From: Schlesneria sp. DSM 10557
GTDB taxonomy: Bacteria; Planctomycetota; Planctomycetia; Planctomycetales; Planctomycetaceae
Assembly: GCF_041860085.1 (NCBI RefSeq)
Contig: NZ_CP124747.1
Coordinates: forward strand, 6,843,001 to 6,907,000
DNA: 64,000 nucleotides
Direction of reading: 5' to 3'
Under the pieces are notes generated by a model. The model made no database searches, was not told where the DNA came from, and saw nothing but the letters and a program-made list of their open reading frames with translations. Positions within the stretch are counted from its first letter, which is position 1, and each line of letters opens with the position of its first letter. The position numbers were made by a program, and so were the translations under genes. This document shows, one piece after another, positions 9,822-18,030 of this stretch.

Positions 9822-9847
9822 TTGACCGGCGGTTGCTGTAATTTCAG

Positions 9848-10084
9848 CTACTGACTGTTCGTCGTGCTCTGCGTACGTCCCAGATGGATCAGTTCGTCCT
9901 GTTCGCCGTCTGGATCTTTTGACAGTGGTTCCGGATTCACGCTCTGGGGGGCCCAACCGCTGTTTTGTCCATAGGGGCGTTGTTCATCGAGTTCGATTCC
10001 CCTGTTATCTGGTTGCTGATTCGACGATCGGTCAATTTCGTTGCCGGGATGGCTGTTGGGGCCTTTGGGTGCGGATTGAGCCAT
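9848..10084 (-). CDS. small hydrophilic hypothetical protein
   Basis: The product is 78 residues, starting MAQSAPKGPNSHPGNEIDR. It is rich in Asn, Gln, Pro and charged residues, with no hydrophobic segment, so it is probably disordered and cytosolic. The ATG at 10084 is chosen over an in-frame ATG at 10129 because AGGAG lies 7 bases upstream. It converges on the sensor kinase gene with a 26-base gap. The composition resembles small stress-related proteins of planctomycetes and proteobacteria, but I do not recognise a named family. Confidence 0.6.
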   Translation of the reverse strand: MAQSAPKGPNSHPGNEIDRSSNQQPDNRGIELDEQRPYGQNSGWAPQSVNPEPLSKDPDGEQDELIHLGRTQSTTNSQ

Positions 10085-10789
10085 GATGGATCTCCTGTTG
10101 TGTAGTTGCGGATCGGACTTGTGAGGCAAGCCAGTCTTCGCTTCGGTTCACATCGGCGCCCAAGGGATCGGTACCTTACCCCCTCTGTATGCAGAGGAAC
10201 TAACCGAAGCGCATGTGGTAAGAGACCCTCAAGGACCTCCTGACCTCAATCACTGGTGAGGTTTTCACCAGTGAGAAAAGCACATGGCATGCCCGGTATG
10301 TCAAAATGCATGGGCGGACCGCAGGAGATTTGAGCGGCTCATGATGTCTCAGTCGATCGAACAACGGCTCCGCACGCTCATAGCTATCCTGGCCAGACTG
10401 TCTCTGGTGTGAGTCCTGAGCAGTCTCCCCCGCACCAACGAACAGAGCCCCCGCGTACAGACCCACAGCAAACACTCTCCACCTCGTGGCAATCCGCTGC
10501 CAGCCGCAGACCGGGAATTGCAGAGCGGCTCATCACCTCCCTGTCAGGTCGCCCTGCGAATTTCCTTCCGACACCAAAATGATGTTCGGATTGAATTCTG
10601 GGGAGCGAATCATTCAACTCAATACCGTATGTGCGAACGGGATTTACTCCCAGGGCACGTCAGTAAAAAGGGATTAACTCGGCATCGACAGTTCGAGGTT
10701 TGCCTGGAACTCTGATTTCACTGCGGCAAGGGAACGAAGTTTACACTGGCCTGCGACAGCGATCGCGTAGCGACCAGAAGGGACTCTCG
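10085..10789. other. divergent intergenic region with a hairpin
   Basis: The region holds the promoters of the 78-residue protein and the NHL protein. A minus-strand ORF (10475 down to 10200, GTG start) has a hydrophobic N-terminus (VFAVGLYAGALFVGAGETA) that could be a signal peptide. Its remainder has low plausibility and it runs through the hairpin at 10250..10274, so I do not call it a gene. Confidence 0.35.
10250..10274. repeat. perfect 10-bp inverted repeat (hairpin)
   Basis: TCACTGGTGA is followed by a 5-base loop and TCACCAGTGA. There is no T-run directly after either arm, so it may be an operator or a non-canonical terminator rather than a rho-independent one. Confidence 0.6.
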
Positions 10790-11851
10790 ATGAGCATCGT
10801 GACTGAGAGCGGGGCGGAGAGGGGTTCGACGTATTCCCGTCGAACGTTTATCACGACGTCGCTTGCGATGCTTGCAACAGTCACCACGCGATCGGGTGAT
10901 TCCTCCCGTTTGTCGGCAGAAGACAGACCAAAGTCTGAGCTGCCCCCGCCGCGGTTTCTTCTGGAATGGGGCAGCCACGGGAAAGAGGATGGCCAGTTCG
11001 ACGCCTGCGTCGGAATTGCCATCAGTTCCGATGACATTGTTTATACCGCCGAATTTCGCAATCAACGCATCCAGAAATTCACGACGGAAGGAAAGTTTCT
11101 GGGCGGATTTGCGGTGCAACCCCATGCCGGTGGACTGACGGTCGATGCTGACGGCAACGTCTACGTGGCGCATTGGAACAGCAACAAAATCGCCGTCTAC
11201 TCGCCTGAGGGAATGCTGCTGAGGGAATGGGGAACACGAGGAAGCGGCGACGGCGAGTTCCGTCTTCCCGGTTCCATCAGCCTGGGGCCGGATCAACGAC
11301 TTTACGTTCCGGACCAGGGAAACAGTCGCGTCCAGGTCTTCACTCTGGAAGGAAAGTTCGTCGGAAAGTGGGGATCCCTCGGGAGTGAACCGGGACAGTT
11401 TGGCGGAAGCCAGTCTGCGGGGGGAAGGTTTGCGGGACCTCAATTTGTGGCGTTCGATCGTGCGGGGAATGTCTATACGACCGATGCAGCACTGGATCGC
11501 ATCCAGAAATTTACACCGTCAGGAAAGTTACTCGCCTACTGGGGTGACGAGAGTGTCGAGCCTGGAGGGTTCGGACCACCCCCTCGGAATAAGGACGGAA
11601 CCCCCGGGATGGGTGGTCCCATCTCGATTTGTGTTGATGCCCGGGACCGGGTCTGGGTGAGTTCCACGAATAATCGCGTACAGCAGTTCGCGAATGACGG
11701 CAAGTACCTGCGGGGAGTCGGGGGCGAGGGAGCCCATCCAGGGCAGTTTTACCTGCCTCATGGCATCGCGCTGGACAAGAACAGCAATCTCTATGTCACT
11801 GATACGATGAATGGCCGGATCCAGAAATTCGCAACCGATGACAAACTCTGA
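10790..11851 (+). CDS. Tat-exported NHL-repeat beta-propeller protein
   Basis: This is a 353-residue protein. The N-terminus has a twin-arginine signal (YSRRTFITTSLAMLATV), so export should occur folded through Tat. The rest consists of NHL repeats with the recurring pattern GI-(V/A)-x-(D/N)-x-(VY)-x-(TD/PD)-x-xN-x-R-(IQ/VQ)-F, for example IYTAEFRNQRIQKFTTEGKF, YVPDQGNSRVQVFTLEGKF and YVTDTMNGRIQKFAT. Five to six blades are visible, enough for a closed propeller. No catalytic residues are evident; such proteins bind ligands or act as peptidyl lyases, and here the role is unknown. The start at 10790 places RR directly after a short n-region, and AGAAGGGA lies upstream. The hydrolase gene follows almost without a gap. 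Confidence 0.85.
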   Translation: MSIVTESGAERGSTYSRRTFITTSLAMLATVTTRSGDSSRLSAEDRPKSELPPPRFLLEWGSHGKEDGQFDACVGIAISSDDIVYTAEFRNQRIQKFTTEGKFLGGFAVQPHAGGLTVDADGNVYVAHWNSNKIAVYSPEGMLLREWGTRGSGDGEFRLPGSISLGPDQRLYVPDQGNSRVQVFTLEGKFVGKWGSLGSEPGQFGGSQSAGGRFAGPQFVAFDRAGNVYTTDAALDRIQKFTPSGKLLAYWGDESVEPGGFGPPPRNKDGTPGMGGPISICVDARDRVWVSSTNNRVQQFANDGKYLRGVGGEGAHPGQFYLPHGIALDKNSNLYVTDTMNGRIQKFATDDKL

Positions 11852-11864
11852 TAAGGACGTGCCC

Positions 11865-13187
11865 GTGTCGCTTTTTCGATGTCTCGCCTTCTGTGTGTTA
11901 TTCGTTCTTGGCACGCTTCACGACTGCCGTGCTGCGGGACGCTACTTTGTGGTCGAGTATCCCGCCTCGACTGAAACTCGTGGCTTACAGATGGGAGTGA
12001 CCTATACATTGTGGGTTCCCGATGACGTCAAGACGTTGCGTGGAGTGATCGTTCATCAGCACGGATGCGGGACGGGGGCCTGTCAGGGGGGAGAAACGGC
12101 TGCGTATGATTTTCACTGGCAGGCTCTGGCAAAGAAGTGGGACTGTGCTTTGCTTGGTCCTTCGTATCATCAGGCCGAGCAGCAAAATTGCCGGCTCTGG
12201 TGTGATCCACGCAATGGGTCTGCGGCGACGTTCCTGAAGTCGCTCGAGGATTTTGCTGATCAGGCACAGCGACCCGAGCTGCGACGTGTTCCATGGTGTA
12301 TCTGGGGACACTCGGGGGGCGGATTCTGGGGAAGTCTGATGCAGACTGTGTATCCCGAGCGAATTGTCGCCTTGTGGCATCGGTCAGGGGGTGCCATTAA
12401 CGCCTGGGCGAAAGACGAGATTCCGCGTCCTGAATTTCCAGCAGAAGCGTTTCGGATTCCCACCATGTGCAATCCCGGTCTGAAGGAACGGGATGATCCA
12501 CGCATGGTGGGAGCGTGGACAGCGGGAACAGGTCTGTTTCACCTCTATCGGACGCAGGGAGCCCCGATTGGATTTGCAGCCGACCCTCGCAGCAGTCACG
12601 AATGTGCCGATAGCCGCTACCTGGCGATTCCGTTTTTCGACGCCTGCCTCGAGCAGCGGCTCCCCGAACCGGGATCGGACTCGCAAACCCTCAGGCCGGT
12701 CGACCCGCAGCAGGCATGGCTCTCGACTCTTTCGGGAAGCAAGCCGGTTCCTGCCGCCGAGTTCAAAGGATTGGAAAACGAGTCGGTCTGGTTGCCCAAT
12801 GGGCGATTCGCAGCGTTGTGGGAAGAATACATCCGTGTTGGTTCGGTCAGCGACTCGACACCTCCTCCCGCACCTTCAGCCGTACGCATCCGGAAGAACG
12901 AAGATGGGGCGGTCGAATTGACGTGGGAGGCGGAAGCGGATTTTGAGAGCGGGATTCGGTGCTTTCTCATCCGGAAAAATGGAAGTCTCCTGGCCCAATA
13001 CCCGGAGAAACCCGTCGGCCGGTACGGGCGACCGCTGTTCCAATCGATGAGCTACCACGATACCCCCGAAAAACCGTTACTACCCCTCAAATATGTCGAC
13101 CAGAATGCGCAACCCGGTGCCGACGCGGTATATGAGGTAGTTACCGTCAACTCGGTGGGCCTGGAATCGGCACCCGCTAAGCCGTAG
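11865..13187 (+). CDS. secreted alpha/beta hydrolase with C-terminal FN3-like domain
   Basis: The product is 440 residues. A short signal peptide (VSLFRCLAFCVLFVLGTLHDCRAAG) precedes an alpha/beta hydrolase domain. This has an HQHGCGTGAC oxyanion-type strand and the nucleophile elbow WGHSGGGFW near residue 150. A late His in SSHECAD could complete a triad. From about residue 330 a fibronectin-type-III-like module follows (PPAPSAVRIRKNEDGAVELTWEAE... to VYEVVTVNSVG). Similar planctomycete proteins are secreted esterases or PHB depolymerase-like enzymes acting on polymers; the substrate is not known. The start is ambiguous: ATG at 11838 overlaps the NHL gene, while GTGs at 11859 and 11865 follow AAGGA and give a cleaner signal peptide. 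Translational coupling with the NHL gene is likely. Confidence 0.78.
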   Translation: MSLFRCLAFCVLFVLGTLHDCRAAGRYFVVEYPASTETRGLQMGVTYTLWVPDDVKTLRGVIVHQHGCGTGACQGGETAAYDFHWQALAKKWDCALLGPSYHQAEQQNCRLWCDPRNGSAATFLKSLEDFADQAQRPELRRVPWCIWGHSGGGFWGSLMQTVYPERIVALWHRSGGAINAWAKDEIPRPEFPAEAFRIPTMCNPGLKERDDPRMVGAWTAGTGLFHLYRTQGAPIGFAADPRSSHECADSRYLAIPFFDACLEQRLPEPGSDSQTLRPVDPQQAWLSTLSGSKPVPAAEFKGLENESVWLPNGRFAALWEEYIRVGSVSDSTPPPAPSAVRIRKNEDGAVELTWEAEADFESGIRCFLIRKNGSLLAQYPEKPVGRYGRPLFQSMSYHDTPEKPLLPLKYVDQNAQPGADAVYEVVTVNSVGLESAPAKP

Positions 13188-13588
13188 TTGCCGAGCGACG
13201 AGACATACGCTCAATTTCAGTTCAGGGGACTTTGGATCGGGATAGGGGGGAGAATTCTTTGCCGCGGAAGGGGGGAGGGGCCCCAACCGCACCTGAAATC
13301 AAACCCTGAAGGGCGTATCGGAGCAGACGTAATTCGCAGGGGCACTCTTGGGAACAATCTTGTCCGCGTCCGTGCGCAGTGGTCGAGTTGGTGGGCTGGA
13401 CGCGGCGTGCTTGCTTTGTCGATAGGGAAGTGAAAAAATATCAGTTTAAGATCTTTCACCAGCGCCCCTGTGGTCAGCACGGGGAGTTTGAAACGACCGT
13501 ACAGCCCCTGGGGTTGGTGCCGCTGGGGTTGGGACGTGGATGGAAGTTGTTGGCCTGCAGAGAAGTACGTCGCGGAATCTGATTACTG
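13188..13588. other. intergenic region without recognised feature
   Basis: This is a 400-base G-rich gap with several runs of 4-6 G. ORFs on both strands look random. It probably contains the promoter of the DUF2156 gene. Confidence 0.4.
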
Positions 13589-14797
13589 ATGAATGTTACA
13601 AATCAATCACCCGTGAAGCCGGCGGTCGCGAAACGGTCTGAACCGACCCCGTCCCAGGTGATCGAACCGACCCCGCCCGACGTAAATTGGCAGGTCCGCC
13701 GCGTTGACTCCCTCTCCAAATCGGAATTTGAAGCTCTGGAACGACTGGCTTACGACTACGGAGAATCGCCAGAATCGTATCTAGCGGTGGAACCGGAACG
13801 ATATTGCATCCTGTCTCCCGATCATACGGCAGCTTTATCCGTGATCCCTGCGGGACGTTTTCTGCACTGCTCGGGGGGGATTCTCGCAGCCCCGGAAAAT
13901 CGAAGTCAGTTTGTTCGACAGTTAAGCGACTGGGCGAAGAAGAACAAGCGGGTTGTCGCCTGTTATTCAATTGGTGAGCAAGATCGACCGCACTTTGAGG
14001 CGGCGAACTGGGAAGTGTCGAAGTTTGGGGAAGATACTCTTCTTGATCTCGACACACTCAAATGGTCCGGAAAACCCTATGAGTGGGTGCGTAGACAATC
14101 CAATTTTTGTCAGCGAATGGGGTTGGTCGCCCGGGAAATCCACCCGGAAAAGCTGGACAAAGAAACTTGGACAAAGCTGAAGGGGGAGCTCTTCGAGGTT
14201 TTACGGGACGACCTGAAAGACCGCTTTTACGATCGAGAAATCAATCTTCTCGTCGGTAAACTGCAACCCGATAACCTGCTCCGTCGTCGGCTTTTTGTCG
14301 CGGAAAATTCTCAGACGGAACGGATCGAAGCTTTCATCGTCGGAAATCCCATGCGAGGAGGGAATTCGTTAGCGCTGGAGATGTTCCGCAAGCGAAGTGA
14401 TGCGACGCGCGGAGCGATTCCGTTTCTGGTCAAAGACGTGCTGGACAAACTGCGAACAGAAGGGGTTAGACAGGCTTCACTCTCGCTGCTGATCTGGAAG
14501 GGGAGCCGTGAATACACCGGCAATCGCTCTAGCGCGATCTTGCGTTTTGGACTGTTTGCCGGAGATCACCTTGGGAATTTACTCTATAGCACTCAGGGGC
14601 TGACCCACTTTAAGACCCGGTTTCGGCCCGAATTGTCGAACTGTTACCTCTGTGTTTCGACACAAACTTCGATCCTGTCGGTCCTGAGCTTCATGTACAC
14701 CATCGGTGCCTTCCGATTCTCCATCCGCAACGCGGTCAAGTCGATAAGGCACTCGATTACACGCAGTCTGACGCGCAAGAAATCGGACGAATCGTGA
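13589..14797 (+). CDS. DUF2156 / MprF C-terminal-like aminoacyltransferase
   Basis: The 402-residue protein has no signal peptide and only weak hydrophobicity. Features point to the DUF2156 family (the catalytic, GNAT-like half of lysyl-phosphatidylglycerol synthase MprF). These include a central FGEDTLLDLDTLKWSGKPYEWVRRQSNFCQRMG segment, equivalent to the MprF strand where the substrate site begins, then IEAFIVGNPM, a basic helix region and FKTRFRPELSNCYL near residues 345-360. The usual integral-membrane flippase half is absent, so it would modify lipids or peptides from the cytosolic face. A GNAT protein is encoded just downstream on the other strand, but no functional link is evident. Whether it transfers an amino acid is inference. 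Confidence 0.75.
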   Translation: MNVTNQSPVKPAVAKRSEPTPSQVIEPTPPDVNWQVRRVDSLSKSEFEALERLAYDYGESPESYLAVEPERYCILSPDHTAALSVIPAGRFLHCSGGILAAPENRSQFVRQLSDWAKKNKRVVACYSIGEQDRPHFEAANWEVSKFGEDTLLDLDTLKWSGKPYEWVRRQSNFCQRMGLVAREIHPEKLDKETWTKLKGELFEVLRDDLKDRFYDREINLLVGKLQPDNLLRRRLFVAENSQTERIEAFIVGNPMRGGNSLALEMFRKRSDATRGAIPFLVKDVLDKLRTEGVRQASLSLLIWKGSREYTGNRSSAILRFGLFAGDHLGNLLYSTQGLTHFKTRFRPELSNCYLCVSTQTSILSVLSFMYTIGAFRFSIRNAVKSIRHSITRSLTRKKSDES

Positions 14798-14813
14798 ATT
14801 CTGTGAATTCACG
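14793..14813. repeat. perfect 9-bp hairpin over the stop codon
   Basis: CGTGAATTC, a TGT loop and GAATTCACG. The left arm contains the stop codon of the DUF2156 gene. No T-run follows, so termination through it is uncertain. Confidence 0.6.
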
Positions 14814-14923
14814 ACTGTGACAGCCGTCCTGGAACAATCCTGCACCCTCATGGCATCGTGACCCCTCCCGCTGGGCAGTAGCGGACATCTGTTGAAACTC
14901 TGGATTGGGGACGGGGCGCCCGA

Positions 14924-15988
14924 CTATCGCCAGAGCACGTGCAGCCGTTTCAGTGGGGGCAATTTTTGAGCATCCTCGGCCCAGGTGACGAGGACGTGCG
15001 ATTGCGGTAACTGGTAATACCAGCCGCGCCGGAGGAAGAGACCTGCGGGATGATCTCCCACACGCAGTTTCAGAACAAAGGCGGCCCCTTCCTGCTGAAG
15101 GGCCAGTAGTGCAGCATCGACGAGACTGTTTCGATCACTTGAGGCCAGGTCCGAGACCACGACCAGATCCAGGATCCCGACCGGGACCTTGTTCCTTCCG
15201 ACAATCGGCAGAATGTGAAACGTAACGAACCCTTTTACTTCGCCGTCGACCTGGGCCACGAGAGATTTGCTGAAGCCGTGCAGGCCGAGTTGTCGGCTGA
15301 GCGTCTCTTCGTTCCAGACGATTCTGAGGTCACAGTGGGAAGTCGCGCGATCCACCAGAGCCAGGCAGGTCGTTACATCGTCTGCCCGCGCCGGTCGGAT
15401 TGTCAGGGATGGTCGCGAGTCAACTTTGGGGGGAGGAATCAGTGGACTGACAATGGTCGTGAGGCCACTTTCCCAACGATTCAGGTTCCACTCAGCAGTC
15501 GCTTTGGAATCGAGAATACGGATCCAGAATCCGGCGCTGCGGATCGGGGTAGTATTGTCTGTTTGCGACTTCAGCCAGAACCGGGATGCCAGGGAGGCCC
15601 GGTGACCGAAGTAGGCAAAGCCAAGTTGAAATCGTAGCTTTCGGTCACGGTGGAAGGCTCGCGACCCCCGATTCAGTGCACTGCCGACTCCCTGTCCCCG
15701 AAATTCCGGAGAAACGCTCAGCCAGCTTGCCTGAGAAGCAGTAAACACATCCTTCCCGATGGCAAACTGCATCGGAAAGTGAAGGACCACACCAGCCAGT
15801 TTTGCTCCCCGATATGCAGCAATCAGATGACAGCGACGCTGCGGATCATCCATCTGCAACTGCCAGCGGAAATAGTCAGCCCCCCAGTGAGGAACCAGCA
15901 TTCGTCCCTCGTACGTGGCACACCACTGCTGGAAGACGAAGTCCGACAACTCCTCGGCGGTTCCATCGAATGACCTAACTTCGAGCAT
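14924..15988 (-). CDS. GNAT-fold N-acetyltransferase
   Basis: This is a 354-residue cytosolic protein, longer than a single GNAT domain. The first half has a WLSVSPEFRGQGVGSALNRG segment, the acetyl-CoA binding R/Q-x-x-G-x-G/A loop (near residues 90-108). The second half (from about residue 200, LTIRPARADDVTTC) starts like a second GNAT domain and lacks a clear acetyl-CoA loop. It looks like a degenerate tandem GNAT protein in which one half binds CoA. It is 36 bases downstream of the TetR gene in the same orientation and may be co-transcribed with it. The acceptor is unknown. Confidence 0.75.
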   Translation of the reverse strand: MLEVRSFDGTAEELSDFVFQQWCATYEGRMLVPHWGADYFRWQLQMDDPQRRCHLIAAYRGAKLAGVVLHFPMQFAIGKDVFTASQASWLSVSPEFRGQGVGSALNRGSRAFHRDRKLRFQLGFAYFGHRASLASRFWLKSQTDNTTPIRSAGFWIRILDSKATAEWNLNRWESGLTTIVSPLIPPPKVDSRPSLTIRPARADDVTTCLALVDRATSHCDLRIVWNEETLSRQLGLHGFSKSLVAQVDGEVKGFVTFHILPIVGRNKVPVGILDLVVVSDLASSDRNSLVDAALLALQQEGAAFVLKLRVGDHPAGLFLRRGWYYQLPQSHVLVTWAEDAQKLPPLKRLHVLWR

Positions 15989-16024
15989 TCCTTTTCCCGA
16001 TCCCTGGCCCGTATCTACAGAACA

Positions 16025-16645
16025 TCAACGAATCAATAATCCGTTCAACACCAGGTCGAGGTGTGCCTTAACGAATTTTGGTAAATCCAACGGCGAAATT
16101 TTCTCGAATGTCATCCGCCAGACAGAGGCAAGGATGACCGGTCCGACAACCACGCGAGGCTCGAGGAGTGCGGGGCAAGCCCGAAATTCACCTGCGTCAC
16201 GGCCGTTCTCCAGAAGTGTACGCAGCAATTTTTCGGCAAATTGCAGCACTTCGCGATAATAGAATTCGACCAGTTCTGGAAACTGGCCACCTTCGGAGAT
16301 GAGAACTTTAATCACGACCCGGCGATCCGGAACATCCACCAGTTCGCGGTAAAGACTCTCAAGGACCACACACAGCAAGTCCGCGGCCGAACCCTGTCTG
16401 ACATGCAGCAGATCGTTCAGTTTGGAAAAAACGGGACTGACGTTAGCGCGAACAATCTCTTCAAAAATCTCTTGCTTCGTCTTGTAGTAAAGGTAAACCG
16501 TCCCTTTGGCGACGCCCGCGCGTGTCGCGATCTCTTGCACCTGGGCTGCCGCAAACCCTTTCTCCGTGAAGACAGAAACGGCCGCTGCCAGGATTTCCTG
16601 CGGTCTGGCTTCCTTACGTCGTTGCCGTTTTCGGACTTCGGTCAT
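16025..16645 (-). CDS. TetR/AcrR-family transcriptional regulator
   Basis: The 206-residue regulator has a helix-turn-helix at residues about 15-55 (QEILAAAVSVFTEKGFAAAQ, IATRAGVAKGTVYLYYKTKQ), the classical TetR N-terminal domain. A helical ligand-binding domain follows. It is divergent from the devB-devC-devA-like exporter operon and almost certainly represses it through the paired operators at 16764..16804. TetR repressors of this kind release DNA when a transported compound binds. The start is set at the ATG 16645 because AGGTGGAG lies just upstream; a GTG three codons earlier is possible. The inducer is unknown. Confidence 0.9.
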   Translation of the reverse strand: MTEVRKRQRRKEARPQEILAAAVSVFTEKGFAAAQVQEIATRAGVAKGTVYLYYKTKQEIFEEIVRANVSPVFSKLNDLLHVRQGSAADLLCVVLESLYRELVDVPDRRVVIKVLISEGGQFPELVEFYYREVLQFAEKLLRTLLENGRDAGEFRACPALLEPRVVVGPVILASVWRMTFEKISPLDLPKFVKAHLDLVLNGLLIR

Positions 16646-16752
16646 GCGCTCCACCTGGCTGCGTTATTGTGTTGGAACAGGCTACCATAAATTCCGCGTC
16701 AGTTCGCGTCAGGAATGGCCCTTTCTCGGCGCGAACGACGTGGTTATTCCGC

Positions 16753-16806
16753 TTGACAAATAATGACTTGAAGGTCACTATTCTCTTTAGTGACCGTTTA
16801 GTCATT
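16753..16806 (+). promoter_or_regulatory. promoter and paired TetR-type operators of the Dev-type exporter operon
   Basis: A perfect -35 box TTGACA is at 16753..16758; 17 bases later CACTAT (16776) is a poor -10, or TATTCT (16779) at a longer spacing. Overlapping and following it are two near-palindromes, TGACTTGAAGGTCA (16764..16777) and TGACCGTTTAGTCA (16791..16804), both TGAC-N6-GTCA, with centres 27 bp apart. Together 16762..16780 and 16788..16806 also form a larger inverted repeat with 14 of 19 bases matching. Position and symmetry fit repression by the divergent TetR protein; the binding itself is inference. Confidence 0.75.
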
Positions 16807-16842
16807 ATTGAGAGGCGGCTGTCTGACGCAGTCGACACAATC

Positions 16843-18030
16843 ATGTCAGCCCTTCCAAGTCTTCCACAGACCAGCGCAAGCCCTTCAGAGAAAATTACTT
16901 CTGCGAATGAAGATTCTCCGGTTCGCCTGACGCTTCTCTCGGTTGAACGGCAAGATCGCGGGGCTCGACACGGTTCACGCGACACCTGGATCGTGGCGAG
17001 TCTCATCGTTTTTACTCTCACGGCGACCGGGATCTGGTTTCTTCGGTCTCCCAATCTGAGAGGTGAGACGCTCGCAAAAGTTCCTGGCAACAACTCGGCC
17101 GTTCCTGCTCTACCCCGGATCTACGCTCTCGGGCGGATTGAGCCCACAGGGGAAGTTATCGCTGTCGCAGGTCCAGACGGGGCCAGCGCGGCGCGCATTC
17201 GGCGAATGGACGTCAAAGAAGGTGACACTGTTGAGGCGGATCGGATCCTCGCGGTGTTCGATAACGAAGAACGACTGCTGGCGGAACGGCAGACAGCCGA
17301 GCGACGGGTGCGCCGGGCAGAAGCCGTCGTGGCACAAACGAGACGACTGGTCGAGTCCACCCGACGGGAATTACTTGCTTCACTGGAAATTGCCCGCGCG
17401 ACACTCGTGAACGACCGACGTGTGCTGGAACGACTGACTCGGCTGGACCGGAGCAACTCCACGACAAAATCGGATCTGGAACTGGCACAGCTACAGGCGG
17501 AATCGTCGCAGCAAAAGATCGTCGAAATTCAGTCCCGGCTCATTCATTATGAAGCCGAGCCGGGTGAGGAACCCGTCGATGTCCTGGTGGCGCTCGAAGA
17601 TCTGGAGGTTGCAAAGGGATCGCTCCGGGAGGCGGAAACGCGATTGGAACAGGCTTACTTACGGGCTCCCGTCGCCGGAACAGTGCTTGATCTTCATAAG
17701 CGAGCGGGTGAGCCCGTCGGCTCGGGCCCGATTCTGGATTTTGGTGCCACAGAAAAAATGGATGTTCGGATCGACGTGTACGAGACCGATGCCCAGCGGA
17801 TTCGGATTGGCCAGTCGGTGTGGCTCAATTCTTCGGCGCTGGCGCACTCGCTTCAGGGAGACGTTTCGCGGATTTCGCCCCTTGTGAAGCGGCAGTCCAT
17901 TGTCGACGCGACGCCCGCAGCGAATACCGATGCACGTGTGATCGAAGTCGTGGTTCGCCTGAGCGACGAGGCCAGCGAGGTGGCCCGCAAATATATTGGG
18001 CTGCAGGTTCGGGCGGAGTTCGTACCGTGA
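16843..18030 (+). CDS. DevB-like HlyD-family membrane fusion protein
   Basis: The product is 395 residues. A cytosolic N-terminus of about 45 residues precedes one membrane anchor (TWIVASLIVFTLTATGIWFL). Then comes the periplasmic adaptor: a first beta-barrel/lipoyl half with GRIEPTGEVIAVAGPDG (typical of the DevB subgroup) and a MDVKEGDTVEADRILAVFDN lipoyl loop. A long alpha-helical hairpin (about residues 160-270) follows, then the second lipoyl half (LRAPVAGTVLDLHKRAGEPV) and a barrel domain. It should link the inner-membrane ABC permease with an outer-membrane channel for export of lipids or other small molecules. The downstream devC-like gene overlaps by 4 bases. The start is the first ATG after the operators; the ribosome binding site is weak. 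Confidence 0.88.
   Translation: MSALPSLPQTSASPSEKITSANEDSPVRLTLLSVERQDRGARHGSRDTWIVASLIVFTLTATGIWFLRSPNLRGETLAKVPGNNSAVPALPRIYALGRIEPTGEVIAVAGPDGASAARIRRMDVKEGDTVEADRILAVFDNEERLLAERQTAERRVRRAEAVVAQTRRLVESTRRELLASLEIARATLVNDRRVLERLTRLDRSNSTTKSDLELAQLQAESSQQKIVEIQSRLIHYEAEPGEEPVDVLVALEDLEVAKGSLREAETRLEQAYLRAPVAGTVLDLHKRAGEPVGSGPILDFGATEKMDVRIDVYETDAQRIRIGQSVWLNSSALAHSLQGDVSRISPLVKRQSIVDATPAANTDARVIEVVVRLSDEASEVARKYIGLQVRAEFVP

Noticed and set aside
10200-10475. Minus-strand ORF with a signal-peptide-like start
   Set aside because: It runs through the 10250..10274 hairpin, lacks a suitable ribosome binding site spacing and has no homology.
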